Part shown: piece after piece, positions 44,537-51,434 of the stretch
Layout of the letters: every line of letters starts with the position of its first letter
How positions within the stretch are numbered: the first letter of the stretch is position 1
DNA from: UBA5189 sp035631615
GTDB lineage: Bacteria > Chloroflexota > Limnocylindria > Limnocylindrales > CSP1-4
Assembly: GCA_035631615.1 (NCBI GenBank)
Contig: DASQIK010000082.1
Location: 1 to 51,434 of the forward strand
DNA length: 51,434 nucleotides
Reading direction: 5' to 3'
Program-made: the position numbers and the translations under genes
Notes under the pieces: generated by a model
Told to the model about the DNA's origin: nothing
The model's database searches: none
Seen by the model: the letters and a program-made list of their open reading frames with translations, nothing else

Positions 44537-45067
44537 TCAGTTCTGGCGCCCCGGCTTCGGACCGGCGTCGCGCGCCTCGCGGACCGCCCCGAGCGTGCCG
44601 CGGAGCTGCTCGATCCACTCGCCCTCGTTGTCGCCGACGAGCTTCACGCACCACGCGAGCGCCTCGCTTCGGCTTCGCGCCACGCCGGCGTCGACGAGCG
44701 TGTCGAGCACGCCGCGCTCGCGCATGCGCAGGCGCGTCATCACCGGCACCGCGGCGGTCGTGAACGTGTGCGTCTCGCCCCCGAGCTTGACGCCCCACGA
44801 GACGTGGCGGCGGAAGCGCTGCTGGGCCTCCTCGGCGATGCGCATCCGCGTCGCCCTGGTGTCGTCGCGGAAGCCGTCGACGCGGGACTCGTTTGCCGCG
44901 GCGGCCTCGGCCTCGCCGGCGCCCTTGGCCGCCTTGACCTCGGCCAGCTCCCCGACCACCAGGATCTCCTCGCGGTCGGCGGTCACGTCCAGTGCGCCGG
45001 TGAACCAGTCATCCGGAATCCGGCCGGCGAACCAGCCGCGCAGCTCGTCCACGTTCATGTCATGCAT
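44537..45067 (-). CDS. Hypothetical 176-residue protein, C-terminal ribbon-helix-helix-like
   Basis: Not firmly recognised. The N-terminal half looks like a small alpha/beta domain (VDELRGWFAGRIPDDWFTGALDVTADREEILVVGEL, split). The C-terminal part TRLRMRERGVLDTLVDAGVARSRSEALAWCVKLVGD (split) resembles the strand-helix-helix of CopG/RHH proteins. It may be a regulator or an RHH-like interaction domain. ATG 45067 has GAGGACG upstream; ATG 45058 is an alternative. Upstream is a direct repeat of TTACACCA/TTACACAG (about 45113-45128) that might be an operator. Confidence 0.7.
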   Translation of the reverse strand: MHDMNVDELRGWFAGRIPDDWFTGALDVTADREEILVVGELAEVKAAKGAGEAEAAAANESRVDGFRDDTRATRMRIAEEAQQRFRRHVSWGVKLGGETHTFTTAAVPVMTRLRMRERGVLDTLVDAGVARSRSEALAWCVKLVGDNEGEWIEQLRGTLGAVREARDAGPKPGRQN

Positions 45068-45205
45068 TTCGTCCGTCCTCGCTTCGTGCTCTCGCTTCGG
45101 GTTGTTGCTGAGATTACACCATTACACAGCAATCCAGGCGCGCGCACCAGCGGCGACGGGCCGGCGCGGTTTGCGCGGCCGTCGGCACGCCGCTATCGTC
45201 CGCCG

Positions 45206-46444
45206 GTGCCCCCGACCATCCGCCCGATCACCGATGACGAGCTCGTCGACTGGTTCGCCGCATCCGGCACGGCCTTCTACATCTGGGCCAGCGATCCACA
45301 CGCGATGGCGGAGTCCCGCCGGGCCACGCTCGAGCTCGAGCGGACCATCGGCGCATTCGAGGACGGCACCATCGTCGGGACATTCCGTTCGTTCTCGACG
45401 CGGCTCACGCTGCCCGGCGGCGCCCGCATCCCGGTGGACGCGGTGTCCGCGGTGACGGTGCGGCCGACCCATCGCCGCCAGGGCATCCTCACCCGCATGA
45501 TCGGCGACGACACGCGCCGGGCCGCCGAGCGCGGCGACGCCGCCTGCATCCTGATCGCCGCGGAGTGGCCGATCTACGGCCGGTTCGGCTACGGCCCCGG
45601 CACGTGGCAGGCGAAATGGACCCTCCGCACGCGGGCGACGTCGGTCACGGCGGCACCGATCGGGCGGGTTGACGTGGTCGACCGGCTGGCCGCGCGCCAG
45701 GTGATCCCGGCAATCTACGACGCGTACGCCGCGAGCCAGCCCGGCGAGATCGAGCGCATGGAGCGGCGCTGGGACGGCGACCTCGGCCTCGAGGAGTTCC
45801 CGGGCCGCCCGCGCTTCAACGGCCAGGTCGCGATCCATCGGAACGACGCCGGCGAACCGGACGGCTACGTTCGATTCCACGGCGAAGAGCACTGGGATGA
45901 CATGGCCCCCGACCACAAGCTGATCATCGACGAGCTGCACGGCGCGACCCTCGCCGCCGAGATCGACCTGTGGCGGCACCTCGCGCAGATGGACCTCACC
46001 GCGAGCGTCGAGGGCGAGGTCCGGCGCGAGCACGAGCCGATCAAGTGGCACCTGGCCGATCCGCGCGCCGCACGGGTCGCCGGCGTCGCGGACTTCCTGT
46101 GGGTCCGTGTCCTCGACGTCGCGCGCGTGCTCGCGGAGCGGACGTATGAGCGCGACGGCGTGCTCGTCCTCGAGGTCACGGACCAGGTGGAGGGGGCGGC
46201 GGGCCCTGCAGCCGGTCGCTACCGGCTGGAGGTCGCCGGCGGCGCCGCCTCCTGCGCGCGAACGGACGAGATCCCGGACCTCACGCTGGACGTCCGGCAC
46301 CTGGGCGCGGCGGTCCTCGGCGGCACACGTGTCATGGACGCAACGCGCGGCGGCGGCGCAATCGAGCATCGACCGGGCGCGCTCGCCGAGGCGGATCGGC
46401 TGTTCCGGACGGCGGACGAGCCGTGGTGCACGACCTGGTTCTGA
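45206..46444 (+). CDS. Eis-like GNAT N-acetyltransferase
   Basis: A 412-residue acetyltransferase with the Eis layout: an N-terminal GNAT domain (VDAVSAVTVRPTHRRQGILTRMI with the acetyl-CoA RxxGxL-type loop), a second GNAT-like domain (VRFHGEEHWDDM and following) and an SCP2-like C-terminal domain (TLDVRHLGAAVLGGTRVMDATRGGGAIEH) ending in aromatic residues WCTTWF; the family's terminal carboxylate is used in catalysis. Eis enzymes acetylate aminoglycosides and protein lysines; the natural substrate here is unknown. A TATCGT hexamer 6 nt before GTG 45206 implies a leaderless message. Confidence 0.88.
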   Translation: MPPTIRPITDDELVDWFAASGTAFYIWASDPHAMAESRRATLELERTIGAFEDGTIVGTFRSFSTRLTLPGGARIPVDAVSAVTVRPTHRRQGILTRMIGDDTRRAAERGDAACILIAAEWPIYGRFGYGPGTWQAKWTLRTRATSVTAAPIGRVDVVDRLAARQVIPAIYDAYAASQPGEIERMERRWDGDLGLEEFPGRPRFNGQVAIHRNDAGEPDGYVRFHGEEHWDDMAPDHKLIIDELHGATLAAEIDLWRHLAQMDLTASVEGEVRREHEPIKWHLADPRAARVAGVADFLWVRVLDVARVLAERTYERDGVLVLEVTDQVEGAAGPAAGRYRLEVAGGAASCARTDEIPDLTLDVRHLGAAVLGGTRVMDATRGGGAIEHRPGALAEADRLFRTADEPWCTTWF

Positions 46445-46482
46445 GCGTCTGAGCCGGCGCGCCGAGGCGGCGCGGCCCGGGG

Positions 46483-46902
46483 TCAACCCTCGGCGGGGGC
46501 CTCCGCCGGCGCCTGCGTCCGCGGCTCGAAGTCGAGCGACGCCGAATTCATGCAGTAGCGCATCCCGGTCGGGCGCGGACCGTCCGGGAAGACATGCCCG
46601 AGGTGGGCGCCGCAGTTCGCGCAGGTCGCCTCGATCCGCCGCATCCCGAGCGACCGGTCCTCGTGCGTCGCGACCCGGCCGTTCTCGATCTCCGCGAAGA
46701 AGCTGGGCCAGCCGGTGCCGGACTCGAACTTCGTCGACGAATCGAACAGCGGCGCCGAGCACACGACGCAGCGGTATGTGCCCTCGTCGTGGTTGTCCCA
46801 GTGCACGCCGGTGAAGGCGCGCTCCGTCTGGCCCTGCTGGGTCACCGCGTACTGGAGCGGGCTGAGCTTGCTGAGGCGGGTTTCGAGATCGGTCGTGTTC
46901 AT
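46483..46902 (-). CDS. msrB: Peptide-methionine (R)-S-oxide reductase MsrB
   Basis: Repairs the R-sulfoxide of methionine. The 139-residue protein has the two zinc CxxC pairs (CVVCSAP and CANCGAHLGHVF), FESGTGWPSF and the catalytic RYCMNSASL. An Ala/Pro/Glu-rich tail of about 12 residues ends it. It is convergent with the GNAT gene across 38 bp that contain an imperfect GC-rich stem, and lies in the same strand direction as the methyltransferase upstream. Confidence 0.95.
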   Translation of the reverse strand: MNTTDLETRLSKLSPLQYAVTQQGQTERAFTGVHWDNHDEGTYRCVVCSAPLFDSSTKFESGTGWPSFFAEIENGRVATHEDRSLGMRRIEATCANCGAHLGHVFPDGPRPTGMRYCMNSASLDFEPRTQAPAEAPAEG

Positions 46903-46941
46903 GCTCGAATCCTGCCCGATCGATGTGTCGCGGGCATGACG

Positions 46942-47544
46942 TCAGAGCCGGACGATGCGGGCGAGCCACGCGAGCGGCGCCGTGCCGCTCCACAGGTTCG
47001 AGACCGCGAAGCTGTCGGCGTGGATCCAGTGGACCCGCCAGTCGTCCCGGAACGTGTCGAGGATCTCGGGCTCGGTGACGCGGCGCGGGCCGTCCGTTCC
47101 CGGCGTGTGCTCGGAGAAGCACAGCAGGAACAGGACGCCGCCCGGCTCGACGACGGCGGCCAGGCTCGCCGCGTACCGGACGCGCTCCTCGTCGCTGAAG
47201 GTGTGGAAACAGCCGGTGTCGATGACGGTGCGAAACGGCGGCTCGAGCCGCTCGACGTGCGCAAGGTCGAGCACGTCGCCGACGAGGAACTCCGCGGACA
47301 GGCCGCGCTGGCGGGCCTTCGCCCGAGCCCGCTCGATGGCGAGTCGGGAGATGTCCACGCCGGTGACGATCAGTCCGCTGGTCGCGGCGAGGAGGGCGTG
47401 CTCGCCCGAACCACAGCCGCTGTCGAGGACCGGCTCTTGCAGATCCCCCGCGTCGGCGAGCCGAACGATCGCCGGCTGGGGGCGCCCGATGTCCCACGGC
47501 ACGCGGTTGTGCAGGTACGCGTCGTCCCACGACCCCCCGGTCAT
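46942..47544 (-). CDS. Class I SAM-dependent methyltransferase
   Basis: A 200-residue enzyme: WDDAYLHNRVPWDIGRPQPAIVRL, motif I PVLDSGCGSGEHALLAA, VTGVDISRLAIERARAKA, the acidic FLVGDVLDLAHVERLEPPFRTVID and TGCFHTFSDEERVRYAASLAAVVEPGG (split). This resembles the thiopurine/TehB-like group of small-molecule methyltransferases; the substrate is unknown. TATCCT lies 6 nt before ATG 47544, implying a leaderless message. Confidence 0.85.
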   Translation of the reverse strand: MTGGSWDDAYLHNRVPWDIGRPQPAIVRLADAGDLQEPVLDSGCGSGEHALLAATSGLIVTGVDISRLAIERARAKARQRGLSAEFLVGDVLDLAHVERLEPPFRTVIDTGCFHTFSDEERVRYAASLAAVVEPGGVLFLLCFSEHTPGTDGPRRVTEPEILDTFRDDWRVHWIHADSFAVSNLWSGTAPLAWLARIVRL

Positions 47545-47602
47545 GCTCGAAGGATACCGACACCCGCGGCCGTTCGGTGTCCTTCGACACCGAACGATCG
47601 GG

Positions 47603-47968
47603 CTACGCCTCGCCCGCCTCGATCGCCGCGACGCGCCCGCGGACGACGTCCTCGAGCAGGCCGTCCGGGAGCGGCTGCTCCTTCGTGAAGTGGAGGCTGC
47701 TCTTCGAGCGTCCGTAGCCATGCAGCCGGTCGGCGTACTTGTGGAGCAGGTCGTCGCCGACGGGATACACCGTGCAGTGGCGCTTCCAGCCCGCGTACGA
47801 AACGAGGAAGTGGTCTCGCAGCCGGAAGGCCGGCATCGTATAGGCGATCGTCTCGACGGCCTCGGGCGCGAGCATTCTGACCCGCCGGCGAACCGCCTCG
47901 AGCAGCTCGCGCTGCTCGGACGGCCGTGCCGCAAGGTACGCGTCGACCCGCGGATCGGTGGTCGTCAT
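47603..47968 (-). CDS. DUF1801-family protein
   Basis: A 121-residue protein with the DUF1801 (YdhG-like) pattern: VDAYLAARPSEQRELLEAVRRRVRMLAPEAVETIAYTMPAFRLRDHFLVSYAGWKRHCTVYPVG (described in parts) and KSSLHFTKEQPLPDGLLEDVVRGRV. Members have been linked to iron handling or DNA-binding, but no activity is settled. TAGCCT stands 7 nt before ATG 47968, overlapping the divergent -10 of the next gene. Confidence 0.8.
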   Translation of the reverse strand: MTTTDPRVDAYLAARPSEQRELLEAVRRRVRMLAPEAVETIAYTMPAFRLRDHFLVSYAGWKRHCTVYPVGDDLLHKYADRLHGYGRSKSSLHFTKEQPLPDGLLEDVVRGRVAAIEAGEA

Positions 47969-47975
47969 CCGTTCG

Positions 47976-47985
47976 AGGCTAGCAT
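47976..47985. promoter_or_regulatory. Overlapping divergent -10 elements
   Basis: The 10 bases AGGCTAGCAT contain TAGCCT on the minus strand (7 nt before ATG 47968) and TAGCAT on the plus strand (6 nt before ATG 47992), sharing two bases. Both flanking genes would be leaderless and transcribed from one 23-bp gap. Confidence 0.65.
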
Positions 47986-47991
47986 CGTGCC

Positions 47992-48942
47992 ATGACGACC
48001 GCGAGCGACGCCCGACTGACCCTGATGACCACCCACGCCCACCCGGACGACGAGACGATCGGGACCGGTGGGGTGATGGCGAAGGCGGTTCGCGACGGGC
48101 ATCGCGTCGTCCTCGTGACGGGCACCCGCGGCGAGCAGGGCGAGATCGTCGTCCCCGAGATGGACACGCCGGACAACCATCGCCGCCTCGGCGAGCTGCG
48201 CGCCGCCGAGCTCGAGGCGGCCCTCGGCGAGCTCGGCGTCACCGAGTGGGACAACCTCGGCTACCGGGACTCGGACATGATGGGCCGGGTCGGGAACCTC
48301 GACCCTCGAACGTTCTGGCAGGCCGACATCGACGAGGCCGCCGGCCGCCTCACCTGGCTCGTCCGCCGACACCGCCCGGACGTCATGACGACGTATAACG
48401 AGTTCGGCGGCTATGGCCACCCGGACCACATTCGCACCCACGATGTCGCCGTCCGTGCCTATGCCCGCGCGGGCGATCCAGCCTGGTACCCGGCGCAGCT
48501 CGCACCGGAGCACGGTGGGACCGGGCCCGCCGAGGCCGATGGCGGCCTCGCGCCGTGGACGCCTCGCAAGCTCTACGAGCAGGCGATCCCGGCGTCGGTC
48601 CGGCAAGGCATGGCCGAGCGCATGGAGGCCATCGGCGAGACGAGCTTCTGGTCCGAGCCGAAGGACGCCACCCCCGCGGAGCTCGAGGAGTTCCGGGCCC
48701 GAATGGCCAGGATGCTCGTGCCCGACGAGTCGATCACGACGTGGATCGACGTCGACGACGTGCTCGAGCGAAAGTGGGCGGCGATCGGCCGCCACGTCAC
48801 CCAGATGAGCCCGCAGAACCCGTTCCTGCGCTTCGGGCTCGACGCCTGGCGGGACTTCTGGCGGAGGGAGGCCTACATCCTCGTCGACGCCAGGGTGCCC
48901 ACGACGCTCCCGGAGACGGACCTCTTCGCCGGCCTCGACTGA
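47992..48942 (+). CDS. PIG-L family deacetylase, MshB/Mca-like
   Basis: Zinc deacetylase of 316 residues: the HPDDE motif (His17-Glu21 in TTHAHPDDETIGTGG), VTGTRGEQGEIVVPE, RAAELEAALGELGV, LGYRDSDMMG, YNEFGGYGHPDHIRTHD (third zinc His) and a C-terminal FWSEPK...SFW-type part as in MshB and mycothiol conjugate amidase. Mycothiol is known mainly in Actinobacteria, so here the substrate could be another GlcNAc-containing thiol or glycan. TAGCAT 6 nt before ATG 47992 implies a leaderless message. Confidence 0.86.
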   Translation: MTTASDARLTLMTTHAHPDDETIGTGGVMAKAVRDGHRVVLVTGTRGEQGEIVVPEMDTPDNHRRLGELRAAELEAALGELGVTEWDNLGYRDSDMMGRVGNLDPRTFWQADIDEAAGRLTWLVRRHRPDVMTTYNEFGGYGHPDHIRTHDVAVRAYARAGDPAWYPAQLAPEHGGTGPAEADGGLAPWTPRKLYEQAIPASVRQGMAERMEAIGETSFWSEPKDATPAELEEFRARMARMLVPDESITTWIDVDDVLERKWAAIGRHVTQMSPQNPFLRFGLDAWRDFWRREAYILVDARVPTTLPETDLFAGLD

Positions 48943-48976
48943 CGAGGACGCGGCGGTCGGGCCCCGGGGAATGGAA

Positions 48977-49051
48977 TGGCTCCGGCGGTAGGATTCGAAC
49001 CTACGACCATGCGGTTAACAGCCGCCCGCTCTACCACTGAGCTACGCCGGA
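48977..49051 (-). tRNA. tRNA-Asn (GTT), CCA encoded
   Basis: Minus strand: TCCGGCG acceptor arm, TAGCTC D-arm, anticodon loop CTGTTAA with GTT at 49019-49017, GGTTCGAATCC T-arm, CGCCGGA, discriminator G, then CCA. All four stems pair. The GTT anticodon and G73 fit asparagine. Confidence 0.95.
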
Positions 49052-49103
49052 GCGGAGGTCGCCGACCGCGCCGCACGGGATGATACCAGCGGGTCCCCGT
49101 CGA

Positions 49104-49892
49104 TCAGGCGGCGCGGAACCCGAGCCCGTTGCTGCCTGCCTGGAGCGTCAGGGAATCCGCCTGGATCGTGACCACGATCGTTCCGGCGTGCAGGACCGCG
49201 ACGACCGCCGACTCGAGCTGGCCTCCCGCGCCGGCGCATGCCATCCTGGTCAGCACCAGATCGGTCACCCGGAGTCCATCGGACGCCTGCGACCATGTCG
49301 CGCCACCCTGGTTGCACCCGGTGAAGACGGAGAGCGTGCCGTCGGCCCTGAACAGGATCGTCGGGGTCGGCCCGTTGGGGACGCTGGACGCGACGTCGCC
49401 GGAGATGATCGTTTCGAGGGTCCACGTCGGGCCGGCGAGCGGCCGATCCGGCTGGGCGACGCGGCGGTCCCGGAGCTTCACGACGGTCGAGCCCGAGGTC
49501 ATCGTGAGGTCGTCGCCGTCGAGGTTGATCGTCGGCTGGGCGCCGAGCAGCTGTGCGAGCCAGGCGTCCTGCGTGCCCAGCGCGGCCGGGCAGCCCATGT
49601 CGGTCGTGCTGAGCTGGCCCACGATCAGGTGGCCGCCATCGAGCCGGTACTGGCCGCCCATCGTGTTGCAGCCGGCCGAGGCCGAGAAGTCCGCGCCGCG
49701 GAAGTCGAGGCGGGTGCGCGTGCCGGGGGCGAGGGGCCGATCGGCGCCACCGTCGGTGACACCGATCGAGAGGAACGTCCTGCCCGCGAGCCCGTTGGCG
49801 GATGTCGGGCTGGGCGTCACTCCCGAGGCGGCACAGGCCGCGAGCGATCCGAGCACCGTCAGCAGCGCGATCCCGGCACCGAGGCGCTGCAT
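49104..49892 (-). CDS. META-domain lipoprotein
   Basis: A 262-residue lipoprotein: signal peptide MQRLGAGIALLTVLGSLAAC with lipobox LAAC (Cys20), then two META/HslJ-like domains, each with a GCN motif (SASAGCNTMGGQYRL and SVFTGCNQGGATWS) and a DMGCPA / RMACAG partner. META domains occur in heat-inducible or envelope proteins; the function is unknown. Paired Cys in each domain probably form disulfides outside the membrane. ATG 49892 gives a proper signal peptide. Confidence 0.88.
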   Translation of the reverse strand: MQRLGAGIALLTVLGSLAACAASGVTPSPTSANGLAGRTFLSIGVTDGGADRPLAPGTRTRLDFRGADFSASAGCNTMGGQYRLDGGHLIVGQLSTTDMGCPAALGTQDAWLAQLLGAQPTINLDGDDLTMTSGSTVVKLRDRRVAQPDRPLAGPTWTLETIISGDVASSVPNGPTPTILFRADGTLSVFTGCNQGGATWSQASDGLRVTDLVLTRMACAGAGGQLESAVVAVLHAGTIVVTIQADSLTLQAGSNGLGFRAA

Positions 49893-49938
49893 GGATGGCA
49901 CCGGCGCGAGACGCCATGGGCGGCGCGGGAGTTCCGCT

Positions 49939-49994
49939 GGGCCGCCGGGCCGCTGGGCCGCTGGGCCGCTGGGCTGCTGGGCCGCTGGGCCGCT
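49939..49994. repeat. 8-bp tandem repeat, seven copies
   Basis: Seven adjacent units of GGGCCGCT (first ends CC, fifth reads GGGCTGCT) in the 141-bp divergent gap between the META lipoprotein and the rhodanese gene. Copy-number change by slippage would alter promoter spacing of the rhodanese gene (-10 at 50021). Confidence 0.85.
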
Positions 49995-50020
49995 GGCGAG
50001 CGGCGATCGGGGCGGCGCGG

Positions 50021-50026
50021 TAGCCT
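50021..50026 (+). promoter_or_regulatory. -10 element for a leaderless rhodanese transcript
   Basis: TAGCCT followed by 7 nt and ATG 50034. The 8-bp repeat block ends 26 nt upstream, in the place of the -35. Confidence 0.6.
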
Positions 50027-50033
50027 CGCCGTG

Positions 50034-50972
50034 ATGGCTGCCGCAACGTCGCCGCTGGTCTCGGTCGAGCGCCTCGCCGGGTGGCTCGCCGAGCCGAACC
50101 CGCCCGTCGTCGTCGACCTGCGCTGGTACCTCGGGCGACCCGGCGACGGTCGCGCGGCGTACGTGGCGGGCCACATCCCGGGCGCGATCTTCCTCGACCT
50201 CGACGACGATCTCGCGGATCCGAGCGGGTTCGGCGCGCCGGGCCGCCATCCCCTCCCCGACCCGGCGGCGTTCGCCGCGCACATGGCCGAGGCCGGCATC
50301 GGGGACGGCGCGCGCGTCGTCGGCTACGACGACGTCGGGGGCTGGGTGGCGGCGCGGCTGTGGTGGATGCTCGACAACCTCGGCTTCGGGCGACGCGGGA
50401 TCGGCGGCGAGTCCGTGGGCGTGCTCGATGGCGGGATCGGGGCGTGGACGGCGTCGGGGCGACCGCTCGAGACCGAGCTCCCGCAGGCGCCCGCGCACCC
50501 GGCGAGGCTGTCCCTCGAAGGCCGCTGGAGTCGCGTCATCGCGCGGGGCGAGCTCCGCGAGCGGCTCGGCTCCGTGACCCTGCTCGACGCGCGCGGGGCC
50601 CCTCGCTATCGCGGCGAGGTCGAGCCGGTCGACCCGGTTGCGGGCCACATCCCGACGGCGGTCAGCGCTCCCTACGACACGAACCTGGGACCGGACGGGA
50701 CCCTGCTCGACCGGGGCGCTCTTGCGGACCGCTACGCGGGCCTCGGGATCACGGCCGGCAGTGCGGCCGCCGCCGACACCGTGATCTCGTGCGGCAGCGG
50801 CACCTCCGCCTGCCACCACGCACTCGCGATGCGCGTGGCGGGCCTGCCCGACCCGATCCTGTACGTCGGCTCGTATTCCGACTGGAGCCGGTCCGGCGAG
50901 CCGGTCGCCACCGGCGCCGCGCCGGGCGCGCCGCCGCCCCCCGGCCCACCGCCCACGCCGCGAGCCTACTGA
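50034..50972 (+). CDS. Sulfurtransferase with two rhodanese domains
   Basis: Thiosulfate or 3-mercaptopyruvate sulfurtransferase, 312 residues. The inactive first domain has VVVDLRWYLGRPGDGRAAYVAGHIPGAIFLDLD (split); the second has LLDARGAPRYRGEVEPVDPVAGHIPTA and the active-site loop CGSGTSAC with Cys253. The loop CGSGTS/T is typical of the mercaptopyruvate type. The C-terminal 25 residues are Pro/Ala-rich. Confidence 0.9.
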   Translation: MAAATSPLVSVERLAGWLAEPNPPVVVDLRWYLGRPGDGRAAYVAGHIPGAIFLDLDDDLADPSGFGAPGRHPLPDPAAFAAHMAEAGIGDGARVVGYDDVGGWVAARLWWMLDNLGFGRRGIGGESVGVLDGGIGAWTASGRPLETELPQAPAHPARLSLEGRWSRVIARGELRERLGSVTLLDARGAPRYRGEVEPVDPVAGHIPTAVSAPYDTNLGPDGTLLDRGALADRYAGLGITAGSAAAADTVISCGSGTSACHHALAMRVAGLPDPILYVGSYSDWSRSGEPVATGAAPGAPPPPGPPPTPRAY

Positions 50973-51052
50973 GCTGTCGATTCGGCCTACCGTTGTTCGT
51001 CGTTCTGGCATGCAGGTGGTCGAGCGACCGCCGAGATGGAGGTCGAGATTTC

Positions 51053-51397
51053 ATGGGCAACAAGATCGTGCACGCCGAGGTCGTCGGGAAGGACGGACCG
51101 GCACTCCACAGGTTCTACGGCGACGTGTTCGGCTGGGCGCAGAACAAGGACCTGCCGGGCGGCTACGCGATGACGAATCCGGACGAGTCCGGCATCGTCA
51201 TGGGCACCGGCCCGAGCCCCGACGGTGGCGCCGGCTGGGTGACGTTCTACGTCTGGGTCGACAGCATCGATGACACCCTTGCCAAGGTCGAGGCGGCCGG
51301 TGGCAAGACGGTGATGCCCAAGTTCAGCCCCGCGCCCGGCAACACCCTGGCGATGTTCGCGGACCCCGAGGGCCACGTGATCGGGCTCAGCGAGTAG
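51053..51397 (+). CDS. VOC-family (glyoxalase-like) protein
   Basis: A 114-residue single VOC module: KIVHAEVVGKDGPALHRFYGDVFGW with the metal His, GGYAMTNPDESGIVMGTG, VTFYVWVDSIDDTLAKVEAAGGKTVMP and AMFADPEGHVIGLSE. It resembles the CFP30/27-kDa antigen-type glyoxalase-like proteins; the ligand is unknown. ATG 51053 follows GGAGG with 9 nt spacing. Only 37 bp of window remain after it. Confidence 0.85.
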   Translation: MGNKIVHAEVVGKDGPALHRFYGDVFGWAQNKDLPGGYAMTNPDESGIVMGTGPSPDGGAGWVTFYVWVDSIDDTLAKVEAAGGKTVMPKFSPAPGNTLAMFADPEGHVIGLSE

Positions 51398-51434
51398 CCC
51401 TTCCCCGCACCGAAATGGTTCGGCCCGCGCCGCG

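Noticed and set aside
46453..46476. GC-rich inverted sequence between the GNAT gene and msrB as a terminator
   Set aside because: The stem needs a bulge and no T-run follows on either strand; too weak to list.
49939..49994. Tandem repeat considered as a CRISPR array
   Set aside because: Units are 8 bp with no spacers; no cas genes in the window.

Overview
The window is very GC-rich (about 70% by eye) bacterial chromosome, densely packed, with no mobile element, phage gene or CRISPR array seen. Gene content suggests a Chloroflexota-type bacterium, perhaps of the Limnocylindria/Ellin6529 kind. It has FtsA, which most Actinobacteria lack, together with Gram-positive-type traits: an Sbp/DUF1290 gene in the division cluster, MurT/GatD for lipid II amidation, an LLM-type (often F420-linked) oxidoreductase and an MshB/Mca-like deacetylase. 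This placement is inference from gene content; no phylogeny was run.

Layout. 1-17.6 kb (minus strand): one division and cell-wall (dcw) cluster, transcribed mraZ-rsmH-small ORF-ftsL-ftsI-murF-mraY-murD-ftsW-murG-murB-ddl-ftsQ-sbp-ftsA-ftsZ, then yggS cut by the window edge. murC and murE are absent. A promoter followed by three 10-bp MraZ-type repeats lies in front of mraZ. 17.7-22.5 kb: a LysM protein, two small Cys-containing proteins whose stop codons share CTAG, the RNase P RNA gene, gatD-murT, and an RNase H gene that closes the next operon. 22.5-30.6 kb: TCA-cycle genes, icd-sdhC-sdhA-sdhB on the minus strand, divergent from an LLM flavin oxidoreductase and sucCD. 30.6-36.7 kb (minus): a propionyl-CoA to succinyl-CoA operon (carboxyltransferase, biotin carboxylase, biotin carrier, methylmalonyl-CoA mutase large subunit, epimerase). 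Its product enters at SucCD and succinate dehydrogenase next door. 36.7-38.9 kb: parA-parB with two DnaA-box-like sequences upstream. 39-51.4 kb: mixed membrane, lipid, redox-repair and stress genes (UbiA, PlsC, LiaF-like, PspC, MsrA, MsrB, a GNAT, a methyltransferase, an MshB-like deacetylase, tRNA-Asn, a META lipoprotein, a rhodanese, a VOC protein) plus small unknowns.

Most interesting signals. (1) A 16-bp inverted repeat, GTCTTTGCGCAAAGAC with at most one mismatch, occurs three times around parAB at about 1.6-kb spacing, once inside parB. No canonical parS was noticed, and the ParB recognition helix is atypical, so this looks like a divergent centromere (parS). (2) Many transcription-unit-first genes carry a TANNNT hexamer exactly 6-7 nt before the start codon, which implies widespread leaderless transcripts. 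(3) An unnamed 64-residue basic protein sits inside the dcw operon, translationally coupled to ftsL. (4) ftsW and murG overlap by 95 nt, and MurF has an unusual P-loop.
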